Shown here piece by piece: positions 23,876 through 35,464 of a DNA stretch of 64,000 nt (its first letter is position 1; each line of letters begins with the position of its first letter). Under the pieces are notes generated by a model, which was not told the origin of the DNA, ran no database searches, and saw only the letters and a list, made by a program, of their open reading frames with translations. The position numbers and the translations under genes are program-made. The DNA is from Lobosporangium transversale (taxonomy: Eukaryota; Mortierellomycota; Mortierellomycetes; Mortierellales; Mortierellaceae). The DNA lies in the NCBI RefSeq assembly GCF_002105155.1, contig NW_019028983.1, positions 186,001-250,000 of the forward strand, written 5' to 3'.

Positions 23876-25906
23876 CTAGAAGTAATTACGCAGAGATGGG
23901 GTATCCATTTGAGGGCGAATCCACTCGATAAACATGGGTGATGGAGGCTGCTCAATTTTGGCTTTTACATCGTTCAAGATCATCTTTGTGTAGAGTGAAG
24001 ATTACATATCAGTCAAAGAAAAGAAAAGCAGCAATCAACTGAAATTTAATGAGCGTTATACGCTTCATTACCTGTGTTTGCATGATAGTTCCGAAGTGCA
24101 AGATGACCTGTGCAAGTTGATTGAATTGTTGAGGTAAATGAAATGTGCCATATTGCATCATCACATAAAGACCAGGCCCTTTCAATTCCATTCGATAGTA
24201 TCGAGCAATGTTGCCTGGTAATAAAAAACAAATACCAAAATTTGATTAACATCTTCCCTATTATACGAAAGAAAATCAATGAGGCAGACAGACCTTGGAC
24301 ATGAATGCCGATGACTTTTGGAACTCCGTTGTTGATGGCTCCTTTCATGAATCTGCCTAACCTAACCAGGTCAATCGAAACCTTCCTGCGATCGGAGGCC
24401 CGTTCTGGTGACGTTACTTCCCCAAAAAGAACTTCCTTCTTGTTGTAAATGAGTCTGATGTCAGGTCTTTTGCGTTTAACCGCCTTAGACACCTGATCAT
24501 ATATGATATGTTGTCGCAGGTCATTCTGAATAGGTGAAAGCATTGCCATTACTGAATGAGCAACAAATGTGGCTTCCGTCCTCGGAGAAGTTGGAAACTT
24601 CTCGAGATGGCAGGAGAACTGGAAGAGCATCTCAAGACATATATTAAAGGCATCCTGTCCTATGCGGTATTGAGAAAACACGACAGAGGCAGCGCGACGA
24701 TCCTGGGCCAATCCGATCAATTCCATAGCGATACTTATGAGCTTACCTTGCTGCTCATGGTTTAGATGTTGTAGGTCGATGGTGGATTCTAGCTCATCAT
24801 GCGTTCGCTTATACTGAGCCAAGAATGATGCTAGGCTAGATTCGGTTATGATTGGTCCTTGCTCCTTGTCGTCATGGATGATTAGGATGTCATTCAGTAG
24901 TAACAATTCGTCTGCATGTTCGGCAACTTTCAGCGTCTCCATACTGGCGATCTTGCTATGACATTGGTTGAAGGGATCACTGATATCGATTCCGTCCAGT
25001 GAAATAACTCGACGCAAAGGTGGATGAGACGAAGGGACTTCTATCTCTTCAGGAATGGCATCTTCTAGGTCATCATTGTCATCATCGTTCCCGTATATGG
25101 TATCTCCTTGATTAGTATATTCATATTCGGTTTCCTCCTGAGCTTCATCGTCATGAGTGTTAGTCTTGGTCTCTCTAGTGATGAATGGGTTCTCCATCTC
25201 GGTTGTGCTGTCTCGTACGAAAAGTCGTCGAGCAATATGTGTAGAGTCTACAGAGCATGTAGACAAAGACGAATTCTAATGCATATAGAACTTTAGTCAA
25301 AATGATTCTTGTGAGGCCATACACATTGGATTGAAGACATCGAGAATAACTGAACCTACCGAGTCACTAGAGTTTGTTTTCGCAAGGACTCTCTTTCCCA
25401 CACTCTCCAGTATTGGAGGAATAGCATTTTCCAAAGCACTCGATGTTCCGATCACGATGGCATCTGCCAGCTTTTCCTGCGCGTCGTGGCTTTCTGAAAA
25501 CATTTTTCAATTCCTGAGCCTTACATCGATCCTAACAAAAAAAAAAAAAAAAAAAAAAAGAAAAGGGTCAGGAACATCACTAATATCACAGCATGGCAGA
25601 TAGTGAAAAGCGAAATAAAAGAACCCTTAACGCCTTTCTCATTCCTGTGGCCCACGCGCGCTGTTTGGTAGAACCACTCGTCTCAATGTTCTTAAGAACT
25701 CTGTGTAGCGCATCCACAGCGGTGGTAAATGTCACAAGTTTAAAGGCCTTAGAGTATGCTTTTAGTAGCTCGTGTGCATTCAGCTCCATTCTTCGAACCA
25801 CGAATTGTTTTTGGTTCAACTGAGCTTCCTCGGCAATGCTAATGCTGATCCTGGGTCGCTTGTTTTGTGATTCCTCACTCATTTCGTTGCAACTACGGTG
25901 AGACAT
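23876..25906 (-). CDS. Lineage-specific protein with PD-(D/E)XK-like motifs, paralogue 2
   Basis: Five exons give 531 aa: 25678-25906, 25360-25493, 24294-25275, 24072-24214 and 23876-23983. It starts MSHRSCNEMSEESQNKRPRI with a possible NLS (NKRPRI). The N-terminal part (TTAVDALHRVLK) parallels TTALDTLHASLK of the gene at 19725. A strongly acidic stretch (EETEYEY through DDDNDDLEDAIPEE) follows. The C-terminal half has EATFVAHSVMAML, KRPDIR, VLFGEVTS and RLGRFMKGAI, the same motif order as paralogue 1, again with Thr where a catalytic Lys is expected. The length nearly equals paralogue 1 but it has five exons rather than twelve. The first intron's donor (GTGGTTC) is weak and was chosen because it alone keeps frame and aligns the paralogues. 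Function unknown. Confidence 0.75.
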
Positions 25907-26234
25907 GTTCTTGCTAAGTGTGTGTATGTATTTTGGTGTATGTGTGTGCTAGATATGTGTTTGTTGATGGCAAAGAGAGGGAAATGAAGGTGTAAGCACC
26001 ATTGTAACGCGCAAGCCTCCTTTTTCTAAGCCGATGCTATAAGGAAAGGTATCTTTTTTTTCTCTCAAAGTCATTCGAGCCGTTCGGAAATGTCGCTGCC
26101 TCAATACTATAGTCAAAAAAAGAGTTGAGGTACCATGCTATTACATGCTTGTCCCATACTTTTTTGTTGTAGTTCCATCATCATTTGAGCTGTGGTACCG
26201 AAGTAGCAGATCGCGTATGCCTAATATCCCTAAT

Positions 26235-26567
26235 TCAATATAATCTTATCTTTAAAAGCTGTTGTTGAGAGATATACCGGTAAATCTGCACGTCTCTGAG
26301 TTGTGCATGCATACTATCCTCCAGTTGTGGAGGATCTGAACCTGAGTTATGATTCTCTTCATTCATAGTATTCGGACTATGACTACTGACCGACCTGATC
26401 GTAAAAAATAAAAAATAAAAATAAAAAGAGTATAACTTTACTTCTGCCTTCTAGTAAGATCACAACATCGCTAACCTTGAGCCTTGATACCAAGCAACGT
26501 AGACTTCTAATCCATCCTCCAGCTGTTTGCGATCAATGATATTTTGGTCTGCATAATTTTTATACAT
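26235..26567 (-). CDS. Possible small two-exon protein, unknown
   Basis: Exons 26476-26567 and 26235-26394 join in frame (intron 26395-26475, donor GTTAGC, acceptor ATCAG) to give 83 aa starting MYKNYADQNIIDRKQLEDG and containing YVAWYQGSR and DSMHAQLRDVQIYRY. Codon use looks protein-like and the frame stays open only when spliced. No domain recognised. It could be a remnant of a larger gene rather than a complete one. Confidence 0.4.
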
Positions 26568-27010
26568 GTTTGAAAGTGTAAAGAATGTATCGCATAGTGA
26601 AAAAGCAAGTCAGGATCGTTGAAGTAATGGATGGCTTTCATGATATAATCTCCTCAGAACAATGGATAAGGCACAAAATGAGGACGAGTATTTTGATAAT
26701 CCTCACTAAAATTCTACAACAAAAGCCTTTTTTCCATGGCCCAAAATGACAAAATGGCGAATTGCCTGTTGTTGTTTGTTCCTTTGTGTTAATTTCTTGC
26801 TTCGAATCGGCCAATCAAAGTCATTGTCCAAAACAGGCAATTTTTCATTTACATGGCTTGCAGACCCGGCCTGGCGACCCGTTGCGTAAGCGCGAAAGTG
26901 GCTCTTCCCACTTCACTTTTTTTTTTTTTTTTTTTTTTTTTTGCACATTCATTCTCTTCATACCACTCTTCTGATTCTTTTTCTCCTTCAACACTCAACG
27001 TAACGATCTC

Positions 27011-29528
27011 ATGAGCGCCTTCCTTACACGAGCAGCTCTGTCCAGGAACGGATGTCTCCGGACTTCACCAGTTCTCACCCGATTTACTACGGGATCACAT
27101 GTCCGCGCAGCAACATCGAGACATCGCATCCAAACTCGTCTTTATTCTGCAGACAAGACCCCAACGCCGAAAAACAATGGCAACAATAATAGTCCGGGCA
27201 ACAGGAACAGGGACAACAACAAGAGTAACAATGATGACAAAGATCCACAGTCTTTTGAAAACTTTTTTGGCAAGATGTTGCGCGATGCAACCAAAAATTT
27301 CGAAAATAATGCTCAGCAGTCCAAGAACAATGGCGCAAACAAGAATCCAAACTCGGGACGAAACAGCAATAATAACAACAATAGTAACAACCAGCCTAAT
27401 AACAATGGTCCAAAGCCTACCCCAGAAAAGGGCAATAGTAACAACAATCCAAATTTTTACACCATGACCATCAACCCTGGAACCGTCCTTCCTCTTGCCT
27501 TCACCTCCTATGTTCTTTACAAGGCCATGTCTCCCTCGGATATGAGCCGCGAGATTACCTGGCAGGACTTCCGCTCAACTTTCCTGGACAGAGGACTCGT
27601 TGATCGACTCGTTGTGTTGAACAGAAACAGAGTCAGAGTTTACCTGCGTCAGGGTGGTTCTTCTGGAACATTGAATCAGCCCCATGTCACAACATACACA
27701 TTCAGTATCGGATCAGTTGAAGCCTTTGAGCGCAAACTTGATGAGGCTCAATCTGAATTGGGTATCCCCGGCTCTGAGCGCATCCCTGTCTCGTACAAGG
27801 ATGAGGTCAGTGTGTTAGGAACTCTGATTCATTTTGCACCCACGCTACTCTTGGTCGGAGTGCTCATCTACATGGGTAGAAAGGGTCCGGGAGGTAGTGG
27901 TTCCGGCATCTTTGGAGTAGGTAAATCGAAGGCAAAGCTTTTCAACCGTGAGACTGATATCAGCGTCAAGTTCAAAGATGTTGCTGGCATGGACGAAGCC
28001 AAGACCGAGATTATGGAGTTTGTAAACTTTTTGAAAAATCCAGCTGCATATCAGAAACTCGGGGCCAAAATCCCCAAGGGAGCCATTCTTAGTGGACCTC
28101 CTGGAACAGGAAAGACGTTGCTTGCGAAAGCGACTGCAGGCGAGGCTGGTGTTCCGTTTTTGAGCGTCTCTGGATCAGAATTTGTGGAGATGTTTGTTGG
28201 TGTTGGAGCCTCACGTGTTCGTGATTTGTTTGCGAGTGCAAAGAAGAATGCCCCTTGCATTATCTTTGTTGACGAGATTGATGCAATTGGAAAGGCTCGT
28301 GGTAAGGGCAATCAGTTTGGAGGCAATGACGAGCGTGAGAGTACGCTTAATCAGCTCCTTGTTGAGATGGACGGTTTCGGATCGAATGAGCAAGTTGTTG
28401 TCCTGGCTGGAACGAACCGTCCAGATGTGCTTGATGATGCCTTGATGAGACCAGGCCGTTTTGATCGTCATATTGCCATTGATCGACCTGATATCAAGGG
28501 TCGACAGGATATCTTTATGGTGCACCTGAGACCTATTAAGACCGATGAGGATCTTCCAAAACTAGCTCAAAAACTCGCTGCATTGACTCCAGGATTTTCG
28601 GGTGCAGATGTTCATAATGTCTGTAACGAGGCTGCATTGATCGCTGCTAGACATAATCAGGAAACCGTGACAGGGGCTGACTTTGAGGCTGCGATCGAAC
28701 GTGTGATTGTAGGTCTTGAAAAGAAGTCTAAAGTGCTCTCTCCTGAGGAGAAGAAGACAGTTGCCTATCACGAGGCTGGACATGCTGTCGCAGGATGGTA
28801 TCTGGAACATGCTGATCCTCTTCTTAAGGTGTCGATCATTCCCCGCGGAGTTGGAGCTCTCGGATATGCTCAATATTTGCCAAAGGATCAGTATCTGTAC
28901 TCGACACAACAATTAATGGACCGCATGTGTATGACTCTTGGTGGTCGTGTCTCTGAGCACATATTTTTTGGTATTGTAACCACTGGAGCCCAAGACGATC
29001 TCCAGAAGGTCACAAAGATGGCTTATGCACAAGGTAAATAGCATGAAGAATGCTCTGTGATACCTGTTGCTGATTATAGGTGGGGATAAAGCTCTCAAAT
29101 TGAGCAAGGAATTTAACTAACACTTGATGACGAATGATTTTTTTTTTTTTTTTTTTTTGTGATTAGTTGCCACCTATGGTATGGATCCAGAGCTTGGACC
29201 TTTGTCTTACGGAAACCAGGATAACAAAGAGCAGTTTACAAAGCCCTATAGTGAGCAAACTGGTCAGTTGATTGATAATCAAGTACGTGCCTTAATTGGC
29301 ACGGCATTCCGTAAGACCACTGATCTACTGACAGCGAAACGAGCGGATGTTGAGAAGGTAGCCCAGTTGTTGATGGAAAAGGAGGTGCTGAACCGTGCAG
29401 ACATGGAGCGTCTTCTCGGAAAGAGACCTTTCCAGGATAAGTTGCACGAATTGCTAGGTACAGAAGTAACGCCCCAAGATGAGAAATATCTCAAGCCGAC
29501 AATCGAAACACCACCCTCGTCCTCGTGA
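27011..29528 (+). CDS. AFG3: Mitochondrial m-AAA protease subunit
   Basis: Two exons, 27011-29033 and 29167-29528, give 794 aa; the 133-nt phase-1 intron holds a T run. The N-terminus ([14 protein letters not shown], Arg-rich) is a mitochondrial presequence, followed by an Asn/Gly-rich low-complexity linker (about residues 55-150) and two membrane segments near 157-172 and 272-290. The AAA module has GPPGTGKT (from residue 362), the FVGVG pore loop, FVDEIDAIG, and ATP-sensing arginines in [12 protein letters not shown]. The peptidase site HEAGH (His587) is intact. The protein forms a hexamer in the inner membrane that degrades and processes matrix-facing proteins, including ribosome assembly and quality-control substrates. 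It resembles AFG3/AFG3L2 more than the i-AAA Yme1 because it has two TM segments and an N-terminal linker. It could be the Yta12 partner instead. Confidence 0.93.
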
Positions 29529-30478
29529 TCGTCAGGAACAACAACAGGAACAACCATCCCTTTTTATGCATGCGCCGACTTGTAAACTATTTAGACACTC
29601 AAACTCTACATGCCCCTTTTATTTATTTATTTTTCATGCAATGACATAAAAAAAATTAGAAAAAAAAGACTTGCTCCCGCCACGTTTATTAAAGAAGAGG
29701 TTGCATTTATGATTCAAAATAAAGATAGATTAAATTAGCTTTAAGCATTAGCCTCTTTGTTGTGAAATTTTTTTTTCAATGTGAATGAAATGTAATCCAA
29801 AAAGAGCTTTTTTTTTTTCTCTACATTCCTGCTAGTCACAATAAAGTTTCAGTTTCAGCCCCTGGCAATTTGCAATGATTGGTTCTAGATATAATTTACC
29901 GCCCGCTTAGCGGGAAATGTGGTAAGGGGTCCGTGTCGAAACATGATAAAACGCGCTCTAAACGCGTAGCCGGATAGATCGGATAGATTTTCAACTGTCT
30001 GCATGCTCGGGGGATTATTTTTTTATAGTTGTGCCTTGACTGGTGAGGCAAGCAAAATACATAAAAGCAAAGGATAGCCTAATCATGCCAGCTTTCTCTT
30101 CATTCCTTCCTCTCTTTCTTTTTAACCTCTTTTTCTCTTTCTTCCTCCCCTTTTTTTTTTTTTTTTTTTTTTTCCTTTGGTCACTTCCCATTCAACTTCT
30201 TCACCTAAAGCGCACATACTCGCAGAGACGCTTCTGACTCCATCCTTTCATCCCTCACTCTCTCCTTCCCCCTACCTGCCTTACTGGTATTCCTGTTTAT
30301 TCTTTCATCAACTCTAAAATCCCTTCCTTCTTTTTGTAACAACATATTTCCTCACCCTCATTTCTCATTTTCCTTACCCAATTGCTCCACTTTTTTCCTT
30401 TCAAAGAGATTCTTTTTGCATTTTATTTCTCCTATCCACTCTCATTTCCTCTGTAAATAATATTGTTTATTATCGACA
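29529..30478. other. Intergenic region, AFG3 to four-TM gene
   Basis: No gene seen. The right half (30090-30470) is a long pyrimidine-rich tract (T and CT), a probable leader or promoter of the gene at 30479. Confidence 0.6.
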
Positions 30479-31121
30479 ATGTACAGGACAAGTAGTGCCA
30501 GGATCCGGTTGATGTCAACCATTGCCTGTTTGTTCTGTGTCTTCTTGTTGGCCGTGATCATCATGGGCGTGGTGGCAATGAACGGCGATGTCGAATACGA
30601 GAGCACTGTCGTAGGCACAGGCAAAAACAACTCTACAACAACAATCACTAAAGGATGTCTCCTCTACATGACTGTTGATAACAAGATTCCATTCTACACA
30701 AGCTGTAAGTATATACCACCATCCCTCCACACCCACAATTTGCCAATCTCAATTTCCACATGCAATATGTAAATCCACTGTGGGAGGCCTTTTTTTTTTT
30801 TTATTATTGTGCTATACTTACAATTTTCTTTTTTTAATTGTCAACCTTTAGCATACTGTCAATTTCCAGTTGTGGGTGCAGGTGTTGTCAGCGTTTTTGC
30901 AGTCCTTTTTCTCGGTTACTGGGCAGCGGTTGTGCATCGCTACGATGACTTTTTGCCCATCGTTACTTCTCGAACATTTATGGGCATCGGAGCTATCATG
31001 GCCATGGTCGCTTTTGCGATCTGTGGTGAAATTGGTATTGGTCTCACCATTGCTTGCAAAACCACTTCCTCAGGCCAAAGTTTAAGCCAATGTCTTGCCA
31101 TTAGTAATTTCCAAGGTAAGG

Positions 31122-31153
<32 letters not shown>

Positions 31154-31421
31154 TCCGATACACTATACTTTTTTTGTCTTTAGTGTCCGCAAAGTAAATC
31201 CTCAATTCTAATTTTATTTTATTTTATTTTATTTAATAGCACTTTACACTGCTCAAGTCTGCGCAGGATTGATGGGTGGCTTCTGGATTGCTACACTAGT
31301 TCTGGAATACATTCAACTGAAGAGGCGGCCTGATTTTGAGACTGAATCTTACAATGATCAGCACTATCATGATCAACAAGCTCCGGACTATGCACCCAAC
31401 ATGTCACATGCCCACGCATAA
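30479..31421 (+). CDS. Four-transmembrane (tetraspan) protein, unknown
   Basis: Exons 30479-30704, 30852-31115 and 31240-31421 join in frame to 223 aa. It starts MYRTSSARIRLMSTIACLFC. Four hydrophobic segments are visible, at about residues 12-34, 83-105, 120-145 and 176-198. A first loop carries an NNST glycosylation site and a Cys, and a cytosolic tail ends with acidic and His-rich residues (NDQHYHDQQ). The arrangement (large first loop, four TMs) resembles SUR7/claudin-like or MARVEL-type proteins, but I do not see the diagnostic motifs of either. Intron 2 begins GTAAGG followed at once by an A run (31121-31150). Probably a plasma-membrane or endomembrane protein; function not inferred. 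Confidence 0.8.
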
Positions 31422-31587
31422 CCGAAAAAAAAAAAAGCTTTTTTAATGATTCCCCCAATCCACGCCTGACTTCGCTCATGAAGTTCGTCCTCTATTCCCA
31501 ATGTTCATATTATAACACATCTAATCAAGCATTTATACATATTTGCCAACATTTCTTTTGTAAAACAAAAATATAAACAGTAGAAAA

Positions 31588-31624
<37 letters not shown>

Positions 31625-32163
31625 AAAAATAAAATATATAGTTATATTAAAAACATTCTGGCTTTTTTTTAAATACATGTTGTAGCTTTGCAATAACTTT
31701 TTGAAAGGTCATTTATCTTAATGGGGAAATAGTTTTTTTTTTTTTTTTTTTTTGTCAGCTTTGGTTACCGAACAAGGTGATTTCGAGATATCTAGTTTGT
31801 CAAACTCATGTTGAAATCTTATTGGTATTTGCACCTATGCTCCTCGCCTGCAGGCTGCAGCAACTCTTCTATCCAAAACGACTTGAAACATTATAGTCCT
31901 GCTCCCTTTGACTAAACTAAAGTAAGAGGGACTAGATTAATTTTTTTTTAGTTATGGAGTAGATTTGGGCGAAGCACTTGCTTGTTTATGTTCTTTCGGT
32001 GTTTGCAAGTTCTACATTCCCCTCTTTTTTTTTTTTTTTTTTTTATATCATGCTCCTTTTTAACCCTACTGATTCCCTCGCATTTCACATTACCTTTCCT
32101 TTGTCATCCTCTCTCCTCATTCGCACAAAACATTCTATCCATAACTTGTTTCTTTTCCAATTG

Positions 32164-32232
32164 TACAGTCGAAAAGCAGTTTTTACGACTAAATTCGTAG
32201 TGAAATTGGTCGTAAAACCACTTTTGACTGTA
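32164..32232. mobile_element. 65-bp palindromic MITE with TA target duplication
   Basis: The element runs from CAGTCGAAAAGCAG to CCACTTTTGACTG, inside flanking TA dinucleotides. The two ends are inverted repeats and the centre (ACGACTAAATTCG to GAAATTGGTCGT) is also self-complementary, so nearly the whole unit can form one hairpin. TA duplication and CAGT ends fit Tc1/mariner/pogo-type non-autonomous elements. A degraded relative lies at 15465-15518. Confidence 0.75.
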
Positions 32233-32894
32233 CGTTAAACCATTAGGATCTTTAGCGTCCAGTAGTTTTAATATGTATCGTTCCACTTATTCATGCTCAT
32301 TATTAATAAAGTTCCTTTGTTTTCGACAATGCAGCCTAAAAGGGTGTATTGCTACCGAGAGAGGAGGAGGGGTCTGAATATACAGAGGTTTTTAATTTTG
32401 TTACGCTCAACCTACACCGATGGCGTTCCACGCATCCGTTATTGCTATGTTTGTTGATCGATGGGCTGGTGATCAGTGTGCCAATGGGTCAACGCAGTGA
32501 TTGTACATGTACGTGTCCGTAGTTGTGCGGTTTCTGTATGGAACACGTAAATGTGGCTTTATTCAGCACACGACAAGGTGCTGAATATTTATGTGGTTCT
32601 GGCTGAGAACTACCGCGCTGCAAAGCTACATTTAAACTAAACAGTACAGAAGGTGGTAAAGAAAATGAGGAAAGGATGTGGGATCTGCAGAGCACATCTA
32701 GGAAGTAACTATTCAGTTTCAGTCGATAAGGAAACAAAACACGTCCACATCTCTGGTGGTGGAAAGGGTTGATTATGAATATTCATATTATAGGCTCATG
32801 TTACAACCAATCAATCTACCAAGCTTATTTTTACTTGGATAGCGCCGCTTTTCCTAGACGGTACGTATCTTTGTCTTAGTGGTCAACAATAATC

Positions 32895-32931
<37 letters not shown>

Positions 32932-33628
32932 CCTCTCGTGCTGTACAAAAATCAGTATCTTTCTTAACTTCTTTTTATTAAGTACTTCCAAATAAATAAA
33001 TAAATAAAGCTAACGCGTGATGAGCAAGAGTGTTTCCTTCGTTACCGTTAAACACACCGAGTAGCTGAGATAGTAGAGAATAGAGTTGAATGAGCTGAAT
33101 GTAGATCCAGCTTTATCGGAATGTCTTCATTAGTTTAACGAGACCAGTATGACTTTCAGTAAAAGACCAACAGCCATGGGAAACGCGTTATAATCACTTT
33201 TTCGACATTCGCTCCAACGTTCCAATGGTATTTCTCTCTCAATACGTCAGATGTGGATATATATATTTTTTTTTCCTCTGCGAAAGAGTCGACAAGGTCA
33301 AATGAGATGGTCATTTTGTTGAGGAAATTGATGGTTTATGTCATGACACGATAATAGTTGCTTCCTTTCTTGCTTGTCAAAGGCCATGTATCCTCCATAT
33401 CCCTCAGATCCCCTCCACTTGAGACCCCCTCTTTTCGAACTCGACTTTACAAGGCTCTCCGCAGTTGCCTAATAGCGATTTTGTTGTAAGTAAGATCTTA
33501 ATCCTGGGATGAACATGGATTTCATTGGCAGGAACTCATTCATTGATGAAAACGGCCTTTTCCTCCTCCCCCACATTTTTCTATTGGAGTAAATATCCAA
33601 ATCAGGTAATTGGGCCGAGCGTGCGAGT

Positions 33629-33659
<31 letters not shown>

Positions 33660-34531
33660 CTTCCCTTTCGCTTTATACACATGTACATGTACGTTTACAA
33701 CACTCCATCACATCGCATATCACAAAAGCTCAATACGAGACGGATTGAAGTATTCCTCTCTTTGAGATGCTTGAATCAATAGAAAAGAAAAGGCAGAGGG
33801 AGAGTAAAAGGAGCAAGAGTAGGACTGAGGAAAAGGAGGAGGGAGATGGGGAGGGCAGGGAATGGAAGGGGGGCAAAAGGGCACTGCTTTATTTCATTTC
33901 ATTTCATTACATTTGTAGTTTTATTTTGGCTGGCCTTGGTCTGGATCCATAGTCGACTCGGATATATTTATCCTTTATACCCTGAGGGAGAAAATAATAA
34001 TAAAAAAAAATGTAAATGCTACGAATCAATATAATAGATTTTAAAGGTTCCTTTGAATTTAGCCGTCCAAAAAAAATGACGCGTGATTTTTTTTTTTTTT
34101 CTCTTCTGATCGTTCCAAAAAAAAAAAAAAAAAAAAAAAGATCAAAGATCCATTATGACGTTTTATTAGTATTTTTTTTTTTGTTTTTTGTTTTTTAGTG
34201 TTACTTGGTAACCATCAAGAGAGAAGTGAGGGAACAAAAGACAAGAGACAAAGGACAGGGAAATGTCAAATATCACCAGAAAAATTTCAAGTGCGCATGG
34301 ATCCACAGGTCTTGAATGAGAATGAAACGTTTAAAAAAAAAAAAAAAAAAAAAAAAGCGCTCTGTCTGTGTGCTGGACACTCAGGTACGCCAGACAGGTA
34401 AAATCTTGAGCATCCGTGGGAGTTTTTCCTTTCTTTTTTTTTTAGTGAGCGTTGGGAAGGGGGGCAAATGTGGGGAGAGAGAAAAAGTAAGTGGACCAAT
34501 GTTTTTGTAACGATAAACCGATAAAAAAAAA

Positions 34532-34556
34532 AAAGAAAGAGAGAGAGAGAGAGAGA
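34532..34556. repeat. (AG)n microsatellite
   Basis: About ten GA units following an A run. Confidence 0.8.
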
Positions 34557-34953
34557 CGAACGTTTGGTTCCTGATGGATAAGGAATACAATTCAGTCCAT
34601 GGTAATTAATGTCTACAGAACGTCTTCAATGCATGGACATGGTGTAAAGCAATTTTTTTTTTTTTTTTTGCATGATTAATTATTTTCTCACAAATTACTT
34701 CCCTGACTTGAGATTCAGCCGATTGAATTGGCCCCTTCTCTCCTCGGTTTGATTACAACAGCATTGCAAAGTTATTTAAATTGGACTTGAAAGCCTTTTT
34801 CTTCTTCTTCTTACTTCTTACTTCTTTCCTCTCCCCCCCACAAAATCTCTCTCTCTCTTTCTCTTCTCTTTCAGTTACTCTTATTCTTTTGCTACTTGCT
34901 ACTTTCTAGCCTCTCTCAGTACAGTCTACTTTCTTTTCTATTTCTGATCAATC

Positions 34954-35433
34954 ATGATTACTGCTGCACTCCTTCGTAGAACACCAGGGTAAGCAATTGG
35001 ATACCAGCATGATGGAAAAAAAAAAAAAAAAAGAGAGAGAGAGAGAGGAAGAGAGGAAGAGAATGCGAAATTCCATTCGCCATTCAACTCATTCTCATTC
35101 ATCTTTCATTCACGCATGTATTGGCTACGACACCTGTTGATGAATTTGATATTTGATAGGACGTTATCCTCGGCTGTTCGTTTGCATAAATTCGCTCTTA
35201 CTGCCACAGCCACGTCCTTTGCACGTTCACTCAGTACTCACATCACTAATGCGGCGTGTGAAGATCATGAGCCTGGTTTTTTAGGTTCCGTCGAAACCTT
35301 TTATGATCGCGTAAGTGTACAAATCCTCTCCCCTTTCCCTTTCCCTTTCCCTTTCCTTTTCTTTCTCACTCAAACTAACATGGATCAAAAAAATAAATAA
35401 ATACATGTTTATTTTTTATTTTATTTTATTTTA

Positions 35434-35464
<31 letters not shown>

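Larger units (their letters stand above)
31422..34953. other. 3.5-kb gene-poor interval
   Basis: No supported coding region on either strand. It contains many homopolymer runs (for example 31590-31622, 32898-32926, 33630-33653 and 34332-34356), a MITE at 32164-32232, an (AG)n run at about 34532-34556 and a CT-rich tract leading to the glutamate dehydrogenase start. Confidence 0.55.
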
